Source of the DNA: CAYXAA01 sp964462985
GTDB lineage: Bacteria; Pseudomonadota; Alphaproteobacteria; Rhizobiales; Stappiaceae
Assembly: GCA_964462985.1 (NCBI GenBank)
Contig: CAYXAA010000002.1
Coordinates: forward strand, 1-64,000
Length of the DNA: 64,000 nt
Direction: 5' to 3'
Shown here: positions 15,695-23,764 of the stretch, piece by piece
How the letters are laid out: every line of letters begins with the position of its first letter
How positions within the stretch are numbered: the stretch's first letter is position 1
Made by a program: the position numbers and the translations under genes
The notes under the pieces: generated by a model
The model's input: the letters and a program-made list of their open reading frames with translations, nothing else
The model's database searches: none
Told to the model about the DNA's origin: nothing

Positions 15695-16540
15695 TCACCA
15701 GCGAGCGCACGCCTCCATTGCGACCGGGCCGCCGACCGCAGCGGTCCACAAGGACAGACCGACGCCATCGTCTGTCGCGTTAAGGGTGAGGTCATGCGTG
15801 TCGAAAATCGGCGCAAGGCTTCGGAAATCGAAGTGCCTGGGCGGCGCCCCACGCAGATCGGCGGCAAATTGCGCCAGAAGGGTGGCCTGGACCGGCCCGT
15901 GGACGACGAGGCCCGGGTAATGCTCGGACTTCCGCGCATAAGGCGCGTCGTAGTGAATTCGGTGCGCGTTGAACGTCAGTGCCGAATAGCGGAAGAGCAG
16001 CACAGGGCTTGGAGTCAGCCGCCGGCTTATCGTCCCCTGCGGTGCCGGCACCTGCGCTTCTTGCGGCGCGGATTTAGGACCCGTCCCTTCCGCGGCGCGA
16101 TAGACGATGTCCTGGCGTTCGGTCAGAACCTTGCGCCCGGAGCTCTCTATGTGGTGGGTGACGGTGACGAAGCAGAGCGTACCCGTTCGCCCTTGCTTGA
16201 CCACAACATCCTCGATGACCGAGCGGCGGGTCACCATCTCTCCGATCCGGATGACATCATGGAAGGTGAACGCGCCGCCTGCCCACATGCGGCGGGGCAA
16301 CGGCACGGGCGGCAGAAAGCCGCCGCGGACCGGGTGACCGTCGGGTCCGAGCGCCGCCGTCGGAGCAGCAGGCTGGCCGAGGCACAGGTGAATAAGGAGC
16401 GGAGCCTCGGCGCCGTCCTCCGGCGACCCTTCGCGGTCGAACGTGGCGTTGAAGCGCTGCACCAGCGCGCCGGTCAGAAGCTCCGATGCGGTCTCCTCAC
16501 GTCCGATCCAGCGACGCAGGTGGTCAATATTGATGTCCAT
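15695..16540 (-). CDS. MaoC/FAS1-type acyl-CoA dehydratase (mesaconyl-CoA hydratase-like)
   Basis: A 281-residue double-hotdog protein. The N-terminal half carries the FAS1-like dehydratase pattern (RMWAGGAFTFHDVIRIGEMVTRRS), and the C-terminal half the MaoC-like FRYSALTFNAHRIHYD with catalytic His/Asp and YPGLVVHGP. It resembles mesaconyl-C4-CoA hydratases and HTD2-type enzymes. It starts 3 bases after the CoA-transferase stop and is last in a three-gene operon. Its likely job is hydration of the enoyl-CoA made by the dehydrogenase. Substrate identity is open. Confidence 0.8.
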   Translation of the reverse strand: MDINIDHLRRWIGREETASELLTGALVQRFNATFDREGSPEDGAEAPLLIHLCLGQPAAPTAALGPDGHPVRGGFLPPVPLPRRMWAGGAFTFHDVIRIGEMVTRRSVIEDVVVKQGRTGTLCFVTVTHHIESSGRKVLTERQDIVYRAAEGTGPKSAPQEAQVPAPQGTISRRLTPSPVLLFRYSALTFNAHRIHYDAPYARKSEHYPGLVVHGPVQATLLAQFAADLRGAPPRHFDFRSLAPIFDTHDLTLNATDDGVGLSLWTAAVGGPVAMEACARW

Positions 16541-16543
16541 ACC

Positions 16544-17641
16544 TCAGGACTCCGGCTTGCCGAGGTCCGGCACCGGCCCGTAGCGGCGAGTCTCGTCGGC
16601 AAAAATCGGTGCAGGCGCGGGGTAGGACACCGGTCCGTTCGGCGTCTCTACGGTGATCCGCCGCAAGTGCGGGTGCGTTGCGAGCCCGGCCATGTCGTTG
16701 ACGGAGGCGAACGCCACATCGGCACGCAGCAGCTTCGCCGTGGCCTCCTCGCCGGTCATCCGGGCAAAGCCTTCGGCAACCAGCCCGTCGGTCTCGGGAC
16801 GGTTGGCGACGCGCGTCACGTTGGTGGCAAAGCGCGGATCGGTTCCGAGTTCCGGCCGCCCGAGGAACTCGGCGCAGAGCTTCCTCCACTCGCGGTCACT
16901 TTGTATCGAGATCAAGATCAGGCCGCCGTCGGCGGTCTTGAATGCACCGTAGGGTGCAATCGAGGGGTGCGCCATACCAACGCGCTGTGGGGTCTTGCCA
17001 CCTTCGTGGTTCAGAAGGGGTACGGTCAGCCAGTCCGCCATGACATCGAACATCGAAACCGAAATATTGGCCCCTTTTCCGGTAATGCCGCGGCGAAGCA
17101 GCGCCTCGAGGATCGCCGAGTAGGCGGTGGCACCAGTGGCGATGTCGACGATGGAGAGGCCGACACGCGCCGGCTCCGACGGGCCACCGGTGATCGAGCA
17201 CAACCCCGACTCCGCCTGGATCAGCAGATCATAGGCCTTGCGGTCGGCCATGGGGCCGCCTTCACCATAACCCGAGATCGAGCAGATGATGAGGCGTGGA
17301 AACTCCGCCTCGAGCCGCTCGAAGGAAAAGCCCAGCCGCGCCAGGGCGCCACGCTTCAAGTTTTGAACCAGGACGTCCGCATCGGCTAGAAGCCGCTCGA
17401 GCGCCGCCTTGCCTTCGCGTGCGGCGAGATCAAGCGTAACTGAGGTCTTGCCTCGGTTCAGCCAGACGAAATAGCTGGACTGCCCCTTTGCCACGTCGTC
17501 GTAGCCACGGGCAAAATCGCCTTCGGGACGTTCGACCTTGATCACTTCGGCGCCTGCATCGGCGAGACGTGAGGTTGCAAATGGCGCGGCCACCGCCTGT
17601 TCGACGGCAATCACCTTGAGCCCCTGCAGCGGCAGTACCAT
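16544..17641 (-). CDS. CaiB/BaiF (type III) CoA-transferase
   Basis: A 365-residue family III CoA-transferase. The start MVLPLQGLKVIAVEQAVAAPFA is typical, followed by ADAGAEVIKVERPEGDFAR, the LNRGKTSVTLDL motif and the catalytic Asp in YDLLIQAESGL. The open frame extends upstream to 18049, but that part lies antisense-like within the dehydrogenase gene; the ATG at 17641 overlaps the dehydrogenase stop by one base. It probably activates a carboxylic acid by transfer of CoA from succinyl-CoA or acetyl-CoA. Confidence 0.87.
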   Translation of the reverse strand: MVLPLQGLKVIAVEQAVAAPFATSRLADAGAEVIKVERPEGDFARGYDDVAKGQSSYFVWLNRGKTSVTLDLAAREGKAALERLLADADVLVQNLKRGALARLGFSFERLEAEFPRLIICSISGYGEGGPMADRKAYDLLIQAESGLCSITGGPSEPARVGLSIVDIATGATAYSAILEALLRRGITGKGANISVSMFDVMADWLTVPLLNHEGGKTPQRVGMAHPSIAPYGAFKTADGGLILISIQSDREWRKLCAEFLGRPELGTDPRFATNVTRVANRPETDGLVAEGFARMTGEEATAKLLRADVAFASVNDMAGLATHPHLRRITVETPNGPVSYPAPAPIFADETRRYGPVPDLGKPES

Positions 17642-18804
17642 CAGAACGACCTCGGCAGGCCGAGCACATGCTCGGCGATATAGGACAGGATGAGATTGGT
17701 CGAGATCGGCGCCACCTGGTAGAGCCGCGTCTCGCGGAACTTTCGTTCGACGTCGTATTCGCAGGCGAAACCGAAGCCGCCGTGGAACTGCAGGCAGGCA
17801 TTTGCCGCCTCCCATGACGCCTTGGCCGCGAGATATTTCGCCATGTTCGCCTCCGCCCCGCAGGGCTGGCCCGCATCGAACAACTCGCAGGCCTTGTAGC
17901 GCATGAGATTGGCGGCTTCGACCTCGATATAGGCTTCGGCGATGGGGAATTGGACGCCCTGATTCTGACCGATGGGGCGGCCGAACACGCTGCGTTCGCT
18001 CACATATTTCGTCACCCGGTCGATGAACCAGTAGCCGTCGCCGATGCATTCGGCGGCGATCAGCGTCCGCTCGGCGTTGAGCCCGGTCAGGATGTACTTG
18101 AACCCCTTGCCCTCTTCACCGATCAGGTTTTCCTCGGGGATCTCGAGATTGTCGAAAAACAGCTCGTTGGTTTCGTGGTTCACCATGTTGGCGATGGGCC
18201 TGACGGCCATCCCGGATGCCATGGCTTGCCTGATGTCGACGAGGAAGATCGACAGGCCCTCGGACTTCTTGTTGACCTCGGCAAGCGGCGTCGTGCGCGC
18301 CAGCAGGATCATCAGGTCCGAGTGCTGCACGCGGCTGGTCCAGACCTTCTGGCCGTTGATGACGTATCTATCGCCCTTCTTGACCGCTGTGGTCTTGATC
18401 CGGGACGTATCGGTGCCGGCCGTGGGCTCGGTCACGGCCATGGATTGCAGACGGAGTTCGCCGCTGGCGATCTTGGGCAGATAGGTTCGCTTCTGCTCGT
18501 CGGAGCCATGCCGCAGCAGCGTGTTCATGTTGTACATCTGGCCGTGGCAAGCACCGGAGTTGCCGCCGGAGCGGTTGATCTCCTCCATGATCACCGAGGC
18601 CTCGGTGAGCCCCAGACCGGAGCCGCCGTATTCCTCGGGGATGAGCGCGGCCATCCAGCCGCCCCGGGTCAGCGCCTCCACAAACTCCTCGGGATAGGCG
18701 CGCTCCTGATCGATCCGGCGGTGATACGCGTCCGGGAACTGGGCGCAGAGCGCCCGCACGGCGTCCCGAATATCCTGAAAGGCGTCTGTCGTATGCCGCT
18801 GCAT
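17641..18804 (-). CDS. Acyl-CoA dehydrogenase
   Basis: A 387-residue FAD acyl-CoA dehydrogenase. It shows AVTEPTAGTDTSRIKT and WTSRVQHSD (flavin and substrate contacts), the RSVFGRPIGQNQGVQF segment and the catalytic Glu in GFACEYDVERKFRE. The ATG at 18804 has a GGGAG site 6 bases upstream; the frame runs on to 18873 without a comparable signal. First gene of an operon with a type III CoA-transferase and a hydratase. It probably oxidises a short or branched acyl-CoA to its enoyl form. Confidence 0.89.
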   Translation of the reverse strand: MQRHTTDAFQDIRDAVRALCAQFPDAYHRRIDQERAYPEEFVEALTRGGWMAALIPEEYGGSGLGLTEASVIMEEINRSGGNSGACHGQMYNMNTLLRHGSDEQKRTYLPKIASGELRLQSMAVTEPTAGTDTSRIKTTAVKKGDRYVINGQKVWTSRVQHSDLMILLARTTPLAEVNKKSEGLSIFLVDIRQAMASGMAVRPIANMVNHETNELFFDNLEIPEENLIGEEGKGFKYILTGLNAERTLIAAECIGDGYWFIDRVTKYVSERSVFGRPIGQNQGVQFPIAEAYIEVEAANLMRYKACELFDAGQPCGAEANMAKYLAAKASWEAANACLQFHGGFGFACEYDVERKFRETRLYQVAPISTNLILSYIAEHVLGLPRSF

Positions 18805-18881
18805 CCGCGTCTCCCACATCTGTTGGCCCAGCGCTGCGCGCCGAGCAGACAGATTTGGCGGACAGCGACACATTACGCTTT

Positions 18882-19012
18882 ATGACTGTTTCCGTGGTCA
18901 TGACCGTGGGCCACGCGGGGAGCACGATCAATCCGGCAGAGTCAAAGCCCATTTAGGCGAACTTGTCGATCGGGTCGACAAGGCGGAGCGTGGAGCGCTT
19001 ACGGTCGCATGA
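18882..19012 (+). pseudogene. Phd/YefM-type antitoxin remnant (frameshifted)
   Basis: A frame opening at the ATG of 18882 (MTVSVVM...NPAES) hits a stop at 18954. In the next frame, bases 18944-18979 read KAHLGELVDRVD, which closely matches the N-terminal helix of Phd/YefM antitoxins (EAKAHLGELVDRV), and then stop at 19010. One lost base near 18943 would join the two halves. It lies directly upstream of a truncated PIN toxin, the normal gene order of this toxin-antitoxin type. The match is short, so this is a moderate-confidence call. Confidence 0.5.
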
Positions 19013-19073
19013 CGCCCCGAACGCATGATGCCGTCTATCTGGTGCAATCAATACGGGACAGCGATCGCTATTG

Positions 19074-19187
19074 ATGGTCTATCTCGACACCTCCTTGACC
19101 GTCGCAGCGCTGTCGAATGAAGCCGCAAGGCTGCGGATCAAGAACTGGCTTGCGAGCCAGGAGCCAATCCAGCTTCTCATCAGCGAT
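19074..19187 (+). pseudogene. VapC-like PIN toxin, truncated to its N-terminus
   Basis: The ATG at 19074 opens with MVYLDTSLTVAALSNEAA and continues to LLISD, about 38 residues that look like the start of a VapC/PIN ribonuclease: the first catalytic Asp is in YLDTS, and the LLISD strand follows. After 19187 the resemblance stops, and the frame runs without domain features into the peptidase gene. The other PIN acidic residues are missing, so it cannot be an active toxin. The paired antitoxin remnant is just upstream. Confidence 0.6.
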
Positions 19188-19334
19188 AGGAGCAGGCCGG
19201 TGCTCGGGATCCCACCCGCCTGCGAACGTGAACGACACGCCCATGCCGCCGATCCGGCAGGACCCTATTTCCCATCGGCTGCGGCCCACGCCAATCATCC
19301 AATTCTGGACGACCCGTCGCCTCACGTGCCAAAC

Positions 19335-19345
19335 TGGTCGGACCA
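19335..19345. promoter_or_regulatory. FadR-type operator candidate TGGTCGGACCA
   Basis: A perfect TGGT-N3-ACCA palindrome 59 bases upstream of the M24 peptidase start. It matches the FadR/FCD consensus and the sites at 226, 400 and 24576. The immediate context (AACTGGTCGGACC) is very close to E. coli FadR sites. Confidence 0.5.
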
Positions 19346-19403
19346 GATCAGTGCGCCAGGCCAATTCCAACGGTTGGCCGGCGCCTTAAACGGAGGAAGC
19401 GTG

Positions 19404-20591
19404 GTGAACATCGAAGCGTCTCGGCGGAGTACGGCGGTGCCCTTCGACAGCAGCCGCCTGGACAGGCTGATGGAAGAGGCAGGCGTCGATATCCTTCTCG
19501 CCACCTCCAAGCACAACACGCAGTATCTGCTGGGCGGCTATCGGTTCATCTTCTTCTCGGCGATGGATGCGATCGGGCACAGCCGCTACCTGCCGATCGT
19601 GGTCTACGAGAAGGGCCGTATCGAGAACGCCGCCTATGTGGCGAACCGGATGGAAGGTGGTGAGCACCAGAATCATCCATTCTGGACGCCGGCCTTCCAT
19701 CCCACCGCCTGGGGCACGCTGGACGCTGCCGCCTGTGCGGCCGGGCATCTGGAGAAGATCGGTAAGGGTTCCGCGAGGATCGGCATCGAGCCCGCCTTTC
19801 TGCCGGCGGACGCCTACAAGTTGCTTTCCGACCGGCTGGAGGGCTCGACCTTCGTCGACGCCACCGGCCTGCTTGAGCGACTGCGCGCGCTAAAGACGCC
19901 GGAGGAGCTCGAGAAGTTGCGGACAGCCTCCGAATTGATCACCGATGCCATGATGGCGACGATTGCGTCGGCGGGCGAGGGATCCACCAAGACCGACATC
20001 ATTGAGCGGCTGCGCCGGGAGGAAACGAACCGCGGCTTGCAGTTCGAATATTGTTTGCTCACCCTTGGATCGAGCCACAACAGGGCCGCATCGGAGCAGG
20101 CATGGCGTAAGGGGGAAGTCCTGTCGATCGATTCCGGCGGCAACTATCGAGGCTATATCGGCGATTTGTGCCGCATGGGCGTCCTCGGCGAGCCGGACGC
20201 CGAGTTGGAGGATCTGCTTGGCGAGGTGGAACAGATCCAGCAAGCGGCGTTCTCGCAAGTTCGGGCCGGTGCCCTCGGCGGGGACGTGATCGCCAACGCC
20301 GAAAGCGTCCTCAACGCCTCCAAGGTGGCCGGCTTCACCGACTTCTTCGCCCACGGCATGGGCCTCATCACCCATGAGGTGCCGTTCTTGATGACCAACC
20401 ATCCCGTCGCCTATGAAGGCGTGGATGCCGCCCGCCCGCTTGAGGCCGGCATGGTCCTCTCGGTGGAGACGACCATGCTCCACCCGTCCCGCGGCTTCAT
20501 CAAGCTCGAAGACACCCTCGCGGTGACCGCTGACGGTTACGAGATGTTTGGTGAGAAAGGAAGGGGATGGAACAAAGGCGGGACGGCATAG
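19404..20591 (+). CDS. M24-family metallopeptidase (Xaa-Pro aminopeptidase-like)
   Basis: A 395-residue pita-bread peptidase. The N-terminal creatinase-like domain (residues 1 to about 165) is followed by the catalytic domain with all five metal ligands: two Asp in SIDSGGNYRGYIGDLCR, His in FFAHGMGLITHE, Glu in LSVETT and Glu in FIKLEDTL. The GTG at 19404 is 6 bases after a GGAGGA site (a GTG at 19401 is also possible). The open frame reaches back to 19071 through a PIN remnant and was not used. The substrate may be a proline dipeptide or a creatinine-like amide. Confidence 0.87.
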   Translation: MNIEASRRSTAVPFDSSRLDRLMEEAGVDILLATSKHNTQYLLGGYRFIFFSAMDAIGHSRYLPIVVYEKGRIENAAYVANRMEGGEHQNHPFWTPAFHPTAWGTLDAAACAAGHLEKIGKGSARIGIEPAFLPADAYKLLSDRLEGSTFVDATGLLERLRALKTPEELEKLRTASELITDAMMATIASAGEGSTKTDIIERLRREETNRGLQFEYCLLTLGSSHNRAASEQAWRKGEVLSIDSGGNYRGYIGDLCRMGVLGEPDAELEDLLGEVEQIQQAAFSQVRAGALGGDVIANAESVLNASKVAGFTDFFAHGMGLITHEVPFLMTNHPVAYEGVDAARPLEAGMVLSVETTMLHPSRGFIKLEDTLAVTADGYEMFGEKGRGWNKGGTA

Positions 20592-21028
20592 GGCATACGG
20601 GCATCGGAATCACCCCCTTCCGCCGTCGTCCCCGCCTCCGTGCGGGATCCATTCCACGATGCCGCAAAAGCTGCCTTTGCGGATGAGCACCGTCCGCGCG
20701 TCGTCCCGCCAGCGCCGTTCAAGCGGTTGGGCCGATGGATCAACACAGGTTGGCGACGCCGCCCCACGCTCGCCCGTCATCTGGACCGCGTGCCGCGCAG
20801 CAGCCTCGCCAGATCCAGGATCCAGACCAGGTGGCGCGATAGCGCGTCCGATGCTGACCAAGGCTTTTTGGCCGCTAGCCGCGGATATGGAGCGGGCGCA
20901 TTCGCCCACGAGTTTTGCGCCGGGTCCTGGATCTCGCGACACGGATCCGCCTTGCGCGATCCAGGATGAGGAGAGAGGGGGGGACGACCGAAGTGATTCA
21001 AGCTGAACTCATCCCGAGCCGCCCACTC
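20592..21028. other. Non-coding gap between convergent genes
   Basis: A 437-base gap between the M24 peptidase and the cupin gene, which converge here. I see no gene. It has composite inverted repeats (listed separately), several BamHI-like GGATCC-containing segments and a G-run near 20974-20985. The make-up resembles the palindromic intergenic elements common in rhizobial genomes. Confidence 0.5.
20811..20970. repeat. Palindromic intergenic repeat element
   Basis: The core GATCCAGGA occurs at 20812-20820 and 20958-20966, with its complement TCCTGGATC at 20925-20933. The last two form a hairpin: arms TCCTGGATCTCGCG (20925-20938) and CGCGATCCAGGA (20955-20966), about 12 paired bases with a two-base bulge and a 16-base loop. 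It could act as a bidirectional terminator or be a REP/RIME-like repeat. There is no T-run directly after it. Confidence 0.45.
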
Positions 21029-21451
21029 TCAGAGCTCTCCCGCCTTCACCAATCGGAAATCCGGCAAATCCTTGAGCGCCTGCTCCGGGCCGGCCGGTGA
21101 ATAGACGACGAAGAGCTGCATCGGGCCATCGCCGGTGTTGAGGGTCGAATGGTAACGGCTTTCAGGGACGTAGATCGTGCAGCCGGGCCCTACCTTGCGC
21201 GTGATCGGATTCCCGTTCACATCCTCCACCATCTGCTCGCCACTGCCGGATATGACGAAGATGATCTCTTCCGCACCCGGATGATTGTGGCGAGCATGCC
21301 CCTCTCCCGGTTTGACGTCGACGACGCCGCCAGAGAACCTCGTCGCGCCGTTCACCTCCGGGCCGACCGTCAGTGCGAGCCGCCCCCAGTCGAAGCCGAA
21401 GGCGTCCACTTCGTTCGGATAGACGAAGAAGTTCGCGTCATTCTCGCTCAT
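21029..21451 (-). CDS. Cupin-domain protein
   Basis: A 140-residue single-domain cupin. Motif 1 is GHARHNHPGAEEIIFVISGSGE with metal-binding His and Glu; motif 2 is around GCTIYVPESRYHS. The frame is open to 21712, but the ATG at 21451 overlaps the stop of the upstream TIM-barrel gene (ATGA) and an AGGAC site precedes it. It is last in the UPF0261-TIM barrel-cupin operon. Small cupins like this may isomerise or bind small organic acids; the function here is unknown. Confidence 0.82.
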   Translation of the reverse strand: MSENDANFFVYPNEVDAFGFDWGRLALTVGPEVNGATRFSGGVVDVKPGEGHARHNHPGAEEIIFVISGSGEQMVEDVNGNPITRKVGPGCTIYVPESRYHSTLNTGDGPMQLFVVYSPAGPEQALKDLPDFRLVKAGEL

Positions 21452-22317
21452 GTCCTGTCGCTCCCATGAAGATCGGACGCCGGCCGGCGCAGCGGCAGCG
21501 CCTTGAACCTGGCCGTCTGGTCGCGGATCGCCGCCTCTGCTGGCAGGCGTTCCATCGAACTCGCACCATAAAAGCCGTGGATACCGTCGCAGCGCTCGAG
21601 GACGTAGCGTGCATCCTCCGGCATCGAGATCGGCCCGCCGTGACACAGCACGATCACGTCCTCGCGCACCGCTCGCGCCGCAGCCGCGATCGCGTCGATC
21701 TCCTTGACGCACTGGTCCAGCGATTTAGCCGACGATGCCCCGATCGTGCCGCCGGTGGTCACGCCCATATGGGCCACCACGATGTCGGCCCCGGCCCGCG
21801 TCATCGCCGCCGCTTCGTCAGGATTGAACACATAGGGTGTCGTTAGCAGGTCCAGCGCATGAGCGGCGGCGATCATGTCGACCTCCAGAGCGTAGGACAT
21901 GCCTGTTTCCTCGAAACTCTGGCGCATCGTGCCGTCGAACAGGCCGATGGTGGGAAAATTCTGCACGCCCGAAAAGCCCAGCGCCTTCAGCTCCGCGAGG
22001 AACTGCGGCATCAGGACGAAGGGATCGGTGCCGTTGACGCCGGCAAGCACCGGCGTGTGCTTCACCACTGGCAGCACCTCGACGGCCATTTCCTTCACAA
22101 TGTCATTGGCATTGCCGTAGGCGAGCAGGCCGGCAGCCGAGCCGCGCCCCGCCATCCGGTAGCGGCCGGAATTGTAGATGATGATAAGGTCGATGCCGCC
22201 GGCTTCCTCGGCCTTTGCTGAGAGCCCCGTTCCGGCGCCACCGCCGACGATAGGCCTGCCTTCGGCTATCATTTGCCGAAACTTTTCAAGGATTGCCTTG
22301 CGTGAAATGGCGGGCAT
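21448..22317 (-). CDS. PEP-hydrolase-like TIM-barrel protein (Tm-1 C-terminal half homologue)
   Basis: A 289-residue TIM barrel of the family annotated as phosphoenolpyruvate hydrolase/TIM-barrel signal transduction. Features are IVGGGAGTGLSAKAEEAGGIDLI, YNSGRYRMAGRGS, the NFPTIGLFDGTMRQ segment and VAHMGVTTGGTIGA. In plants and fungi this domain is fused behind a UPF0261 domain (Tm-1 proteins); here the UPF0261 protein is the next gene upstream. The ATG at 22317 follows an AGAGG site; a GTG at 22329 overlapping the previous stop is the alternative. Molecular function is not established. Confidence 0.84.
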   Translation of the reverse strand: MPAISRKAILEKFRQMIAEGRPIVGGGAGTGLSAKAEEAGGIDLIIIYNSGRYRMAGRGSAAGLLAYGNANDIVKEMAVEVLPVVKHTPVLAGVNGTDPFVLMPQFLAELKALGFSGVQNFPTIGLFDGTMRQSFEETGMSYALEVDMIAAAHALDLLTTPYVFNPDEAAAMTRAGADIVVAHMGVTTGGTIGASSAKSLDQCVKEIDAIAAAARAVREDVIVLCHGGPISMPEDARYVLERCDGIHGFYGASSMERLPAEAAIRDQTARFKALPLRRPASDLHGSDRT

Positions 22318-22325
22318 TGGACCTC

Positions 22326-23522
22326 TCACTGCTGTGAAATCGCGACAAACGCCTCGGCCGCGGCCTCTGCGAAGGCCGGGTCGTTAATGTGCAGCGGCAG
22401 GCGGACGATCCGGCGCCGTGCGGTCTGCTGGACCGTGGCCTCCAGCGTCTCGAACAGCGCTGCGTCGGCCACCGGGTCGAAGAAGGCCCCGCCCTCGATG
22501 TCAAGCGCTGATACGCCTTTCTCGGGAATCAGAAAGCGAACCTCGCCCTCGCAGGCGTTCAGCTTGTTGCCGATCCAGACCCCGATGGCACGGCATTCGT
22601 CCGCCGTGGTGCGCATGAGGGTGACGTTCGGATTGTGCTTGTAGAGCGTACGGTCGCGGTATTGCGGCGGTATCGTCTCGGGTGCCCAGAAGTTCACCAT
22701 GTCGAGCGCACCGACCGACCCGACATATGGGAGCCCGGTGCGAGCGATAGCCCCGAGGCGATCTTTCCCGGCGGATAGAACGCCGCCGAACAGGAGATCG
22801 CAAACTTCAGTGGTGGTAATGTCGATGACGCCGGCCAGCATCCCGCTGTCAGCAAGCTTTTCCATGGTGCGCCCGCCGGTACCGGTGGCGTGAAACACCA
22901 TACAGTCGAAGCGGTCGCGCAATTGCTCGGCGATCGCAGTGACGCATGGCGTCGTCACGCCGAACATGGTGAGACCGATCGCCGGCTTGGCATCGCTCCG
23001 GCCGGCCGGATGCGCCGCCATTCCCGCAATTGCCTGAGCGGCATTGTGGAGGATAACGCGGCTGAGGCCGTTCAGTCCGGCGATATCGGTAACCGCCGGC
23101 ATCATGACGATGTCCGAAACGTCGACGTAAGGGGATACGTCCCCCGAGGCGAGGGTCGAGACCATCAGCTTGGGAACACCGTAGGGCAGCACACGCATGC
23201 CCGCCGTGATGATCGACGTACCACCGCCGCCGCCGATACCGACGATTCCCGCAACATCCGTGCGCGAGGCCATGAAGCGGCTGAAGGCCGCCGCCATTGC
23301 GGCGACGGCGGTGCCGCGGTCTTCCAGTTCGAGGACGGCAGTGATGCCGTCGGGATGAAACGCCGCGACCTCCGCCGCCGGGACGTCGTATTCGCCGACC
23401 ACGTCGCGCGTGCCGACATTCACGCGGGCGACGGGCAGGCCGCGCACGCTAATCAAGGAGGCCAGAAAGGAGAGTTCCTCACCCTTGGTGTCGGCGGTGC
23501 CGACCACATAGACCCGGTTCAC
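22326..23522 (-). CDS. Tm-1-like ATP-binding protein (UPF0261)
   Basis: A 398-residue UPF0261 protein. The start is the GTG at 23522, giving VYVVGTADTKGEELSFLA right after a GGGGAGGGA ribosome site; the frame upstream to 23582 is not needed. It shows the glycine-rich IVGIGGGGGTSIITAGMR, the VSDIVMMPAVTDIAGLN segment and a second Rossmann-like half with MVFHATGTGGRTMEKL. The tomato Tm-1 N-terminal domain is the best-known relative and binds ATP. First gene of an operon with the TIM barrel and cupin; divergent from a TetR gene. Confidence 0.87.
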   Translation of the reverse strand: MNRVYVVGTADTKGEELSFLASLISVRGLPVARVNVGTRDVVGEYDVPAAEVAAFHPDGITAVLELEDRGTAVAAMAAAFSRFMASRTDVAGIVGIGGGGGTSIITAGMRVLPYGVPKLMVSTLASGDVSPYVDVSDIVMMPAVTDIAGLNGLSRVILHNAAQAIAGMAAHPAGRSDAKPAIGLTMFGVTTPCVTAIAEQLRDRFDCMVFHATGTGGRTMEKLADSGMLAGVIDITTTEVCDLLFGGVLSAGKDRLGAIARTGLPYVGSVGALDMVNFWAPETIPPQYRDRTLYKHNPNVTLMRTTADECRAIGVWIGNKLNACEGEVRFLIPEKGVSALDIEGGAFFDPVADAALFETLEATVQQTARRRIVRLPLHINDPAFAEAAAEAFVAISQQ

Positions 23523-23728
23523 GCATCCCTCCCCGGACCGGCGGACGCTCCATCGCGTTGGATAACTGCCGATCGCCTTCAACGTCTAGGACGCAACATG
23601 TCCGCTTCCATTAGGCCGTAGCTTGCGTGCGGCGCTTTTTCCTTCGGTCTGATTCTTTTCCGGTCGCCCTTCGAATCGTCCGCAGCCTTCGCCATTCCTG
23701 AGACTTGGCGGCAGTTGCTTTTGTATGA

Positions 23729-23764
23729 GACGTGAGTATCATATTGATATGCAAATCTCACGTC
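23729..23764. promoter_or_regulatory. Nested palindrome over the TetR start (operator candidate)
   Basis: Arms GACGTGAG (23729-23736) and CTCACGTC (23757-23764) are perfect inverted repeats. A second palindrome TATCATATTGATA (23737-23749) lies inside. The start codon of the TetR gene (23749) is within it, so binding would repress the regulator itself and probably the divergent UPF0261 operon. It is a typical TetR autoregulation layout. Confidence 0.6.

Larger units (their letters stand above)
18805..19403. other. Intergenic region between divergent genes, with toxin-antitoxin remnants
   Basis: This roughly 600-base gap separates the acyl-CoA dehydrogenase operon from the M24 peptidase gene. 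It holds two decayed gene pieces (18882-19012, 19074-19187) and a TGGTNNNACCA palindrome (19335-19345), each listed separately. I see no intact gene. A frame open from 19071 joins the peptidase gene, but its first part is the PIN remnant. Confidence 0.55.

Noticed and set aside
15794..17389. Plus-strand frame of 531 codons across the hydratase and CoA-transferase
   Set aside because: Both sense genes have complete family motifs; the opposite frame is Arg/Gly-rich without a domain.
16544..18049. Long form of the CoA-transferase
   Set aside because: The extra 136 codons lie antisense-like within the dehydrogenase gene and have no CoA-transferase features; the start at 17641 matches the family.
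19071..19403. N-terminal extension of the M24 peptidase
   Set aside because: The first part reads as a PIN toxin remnant and a strong GGAGGA site supports the start at 19404.
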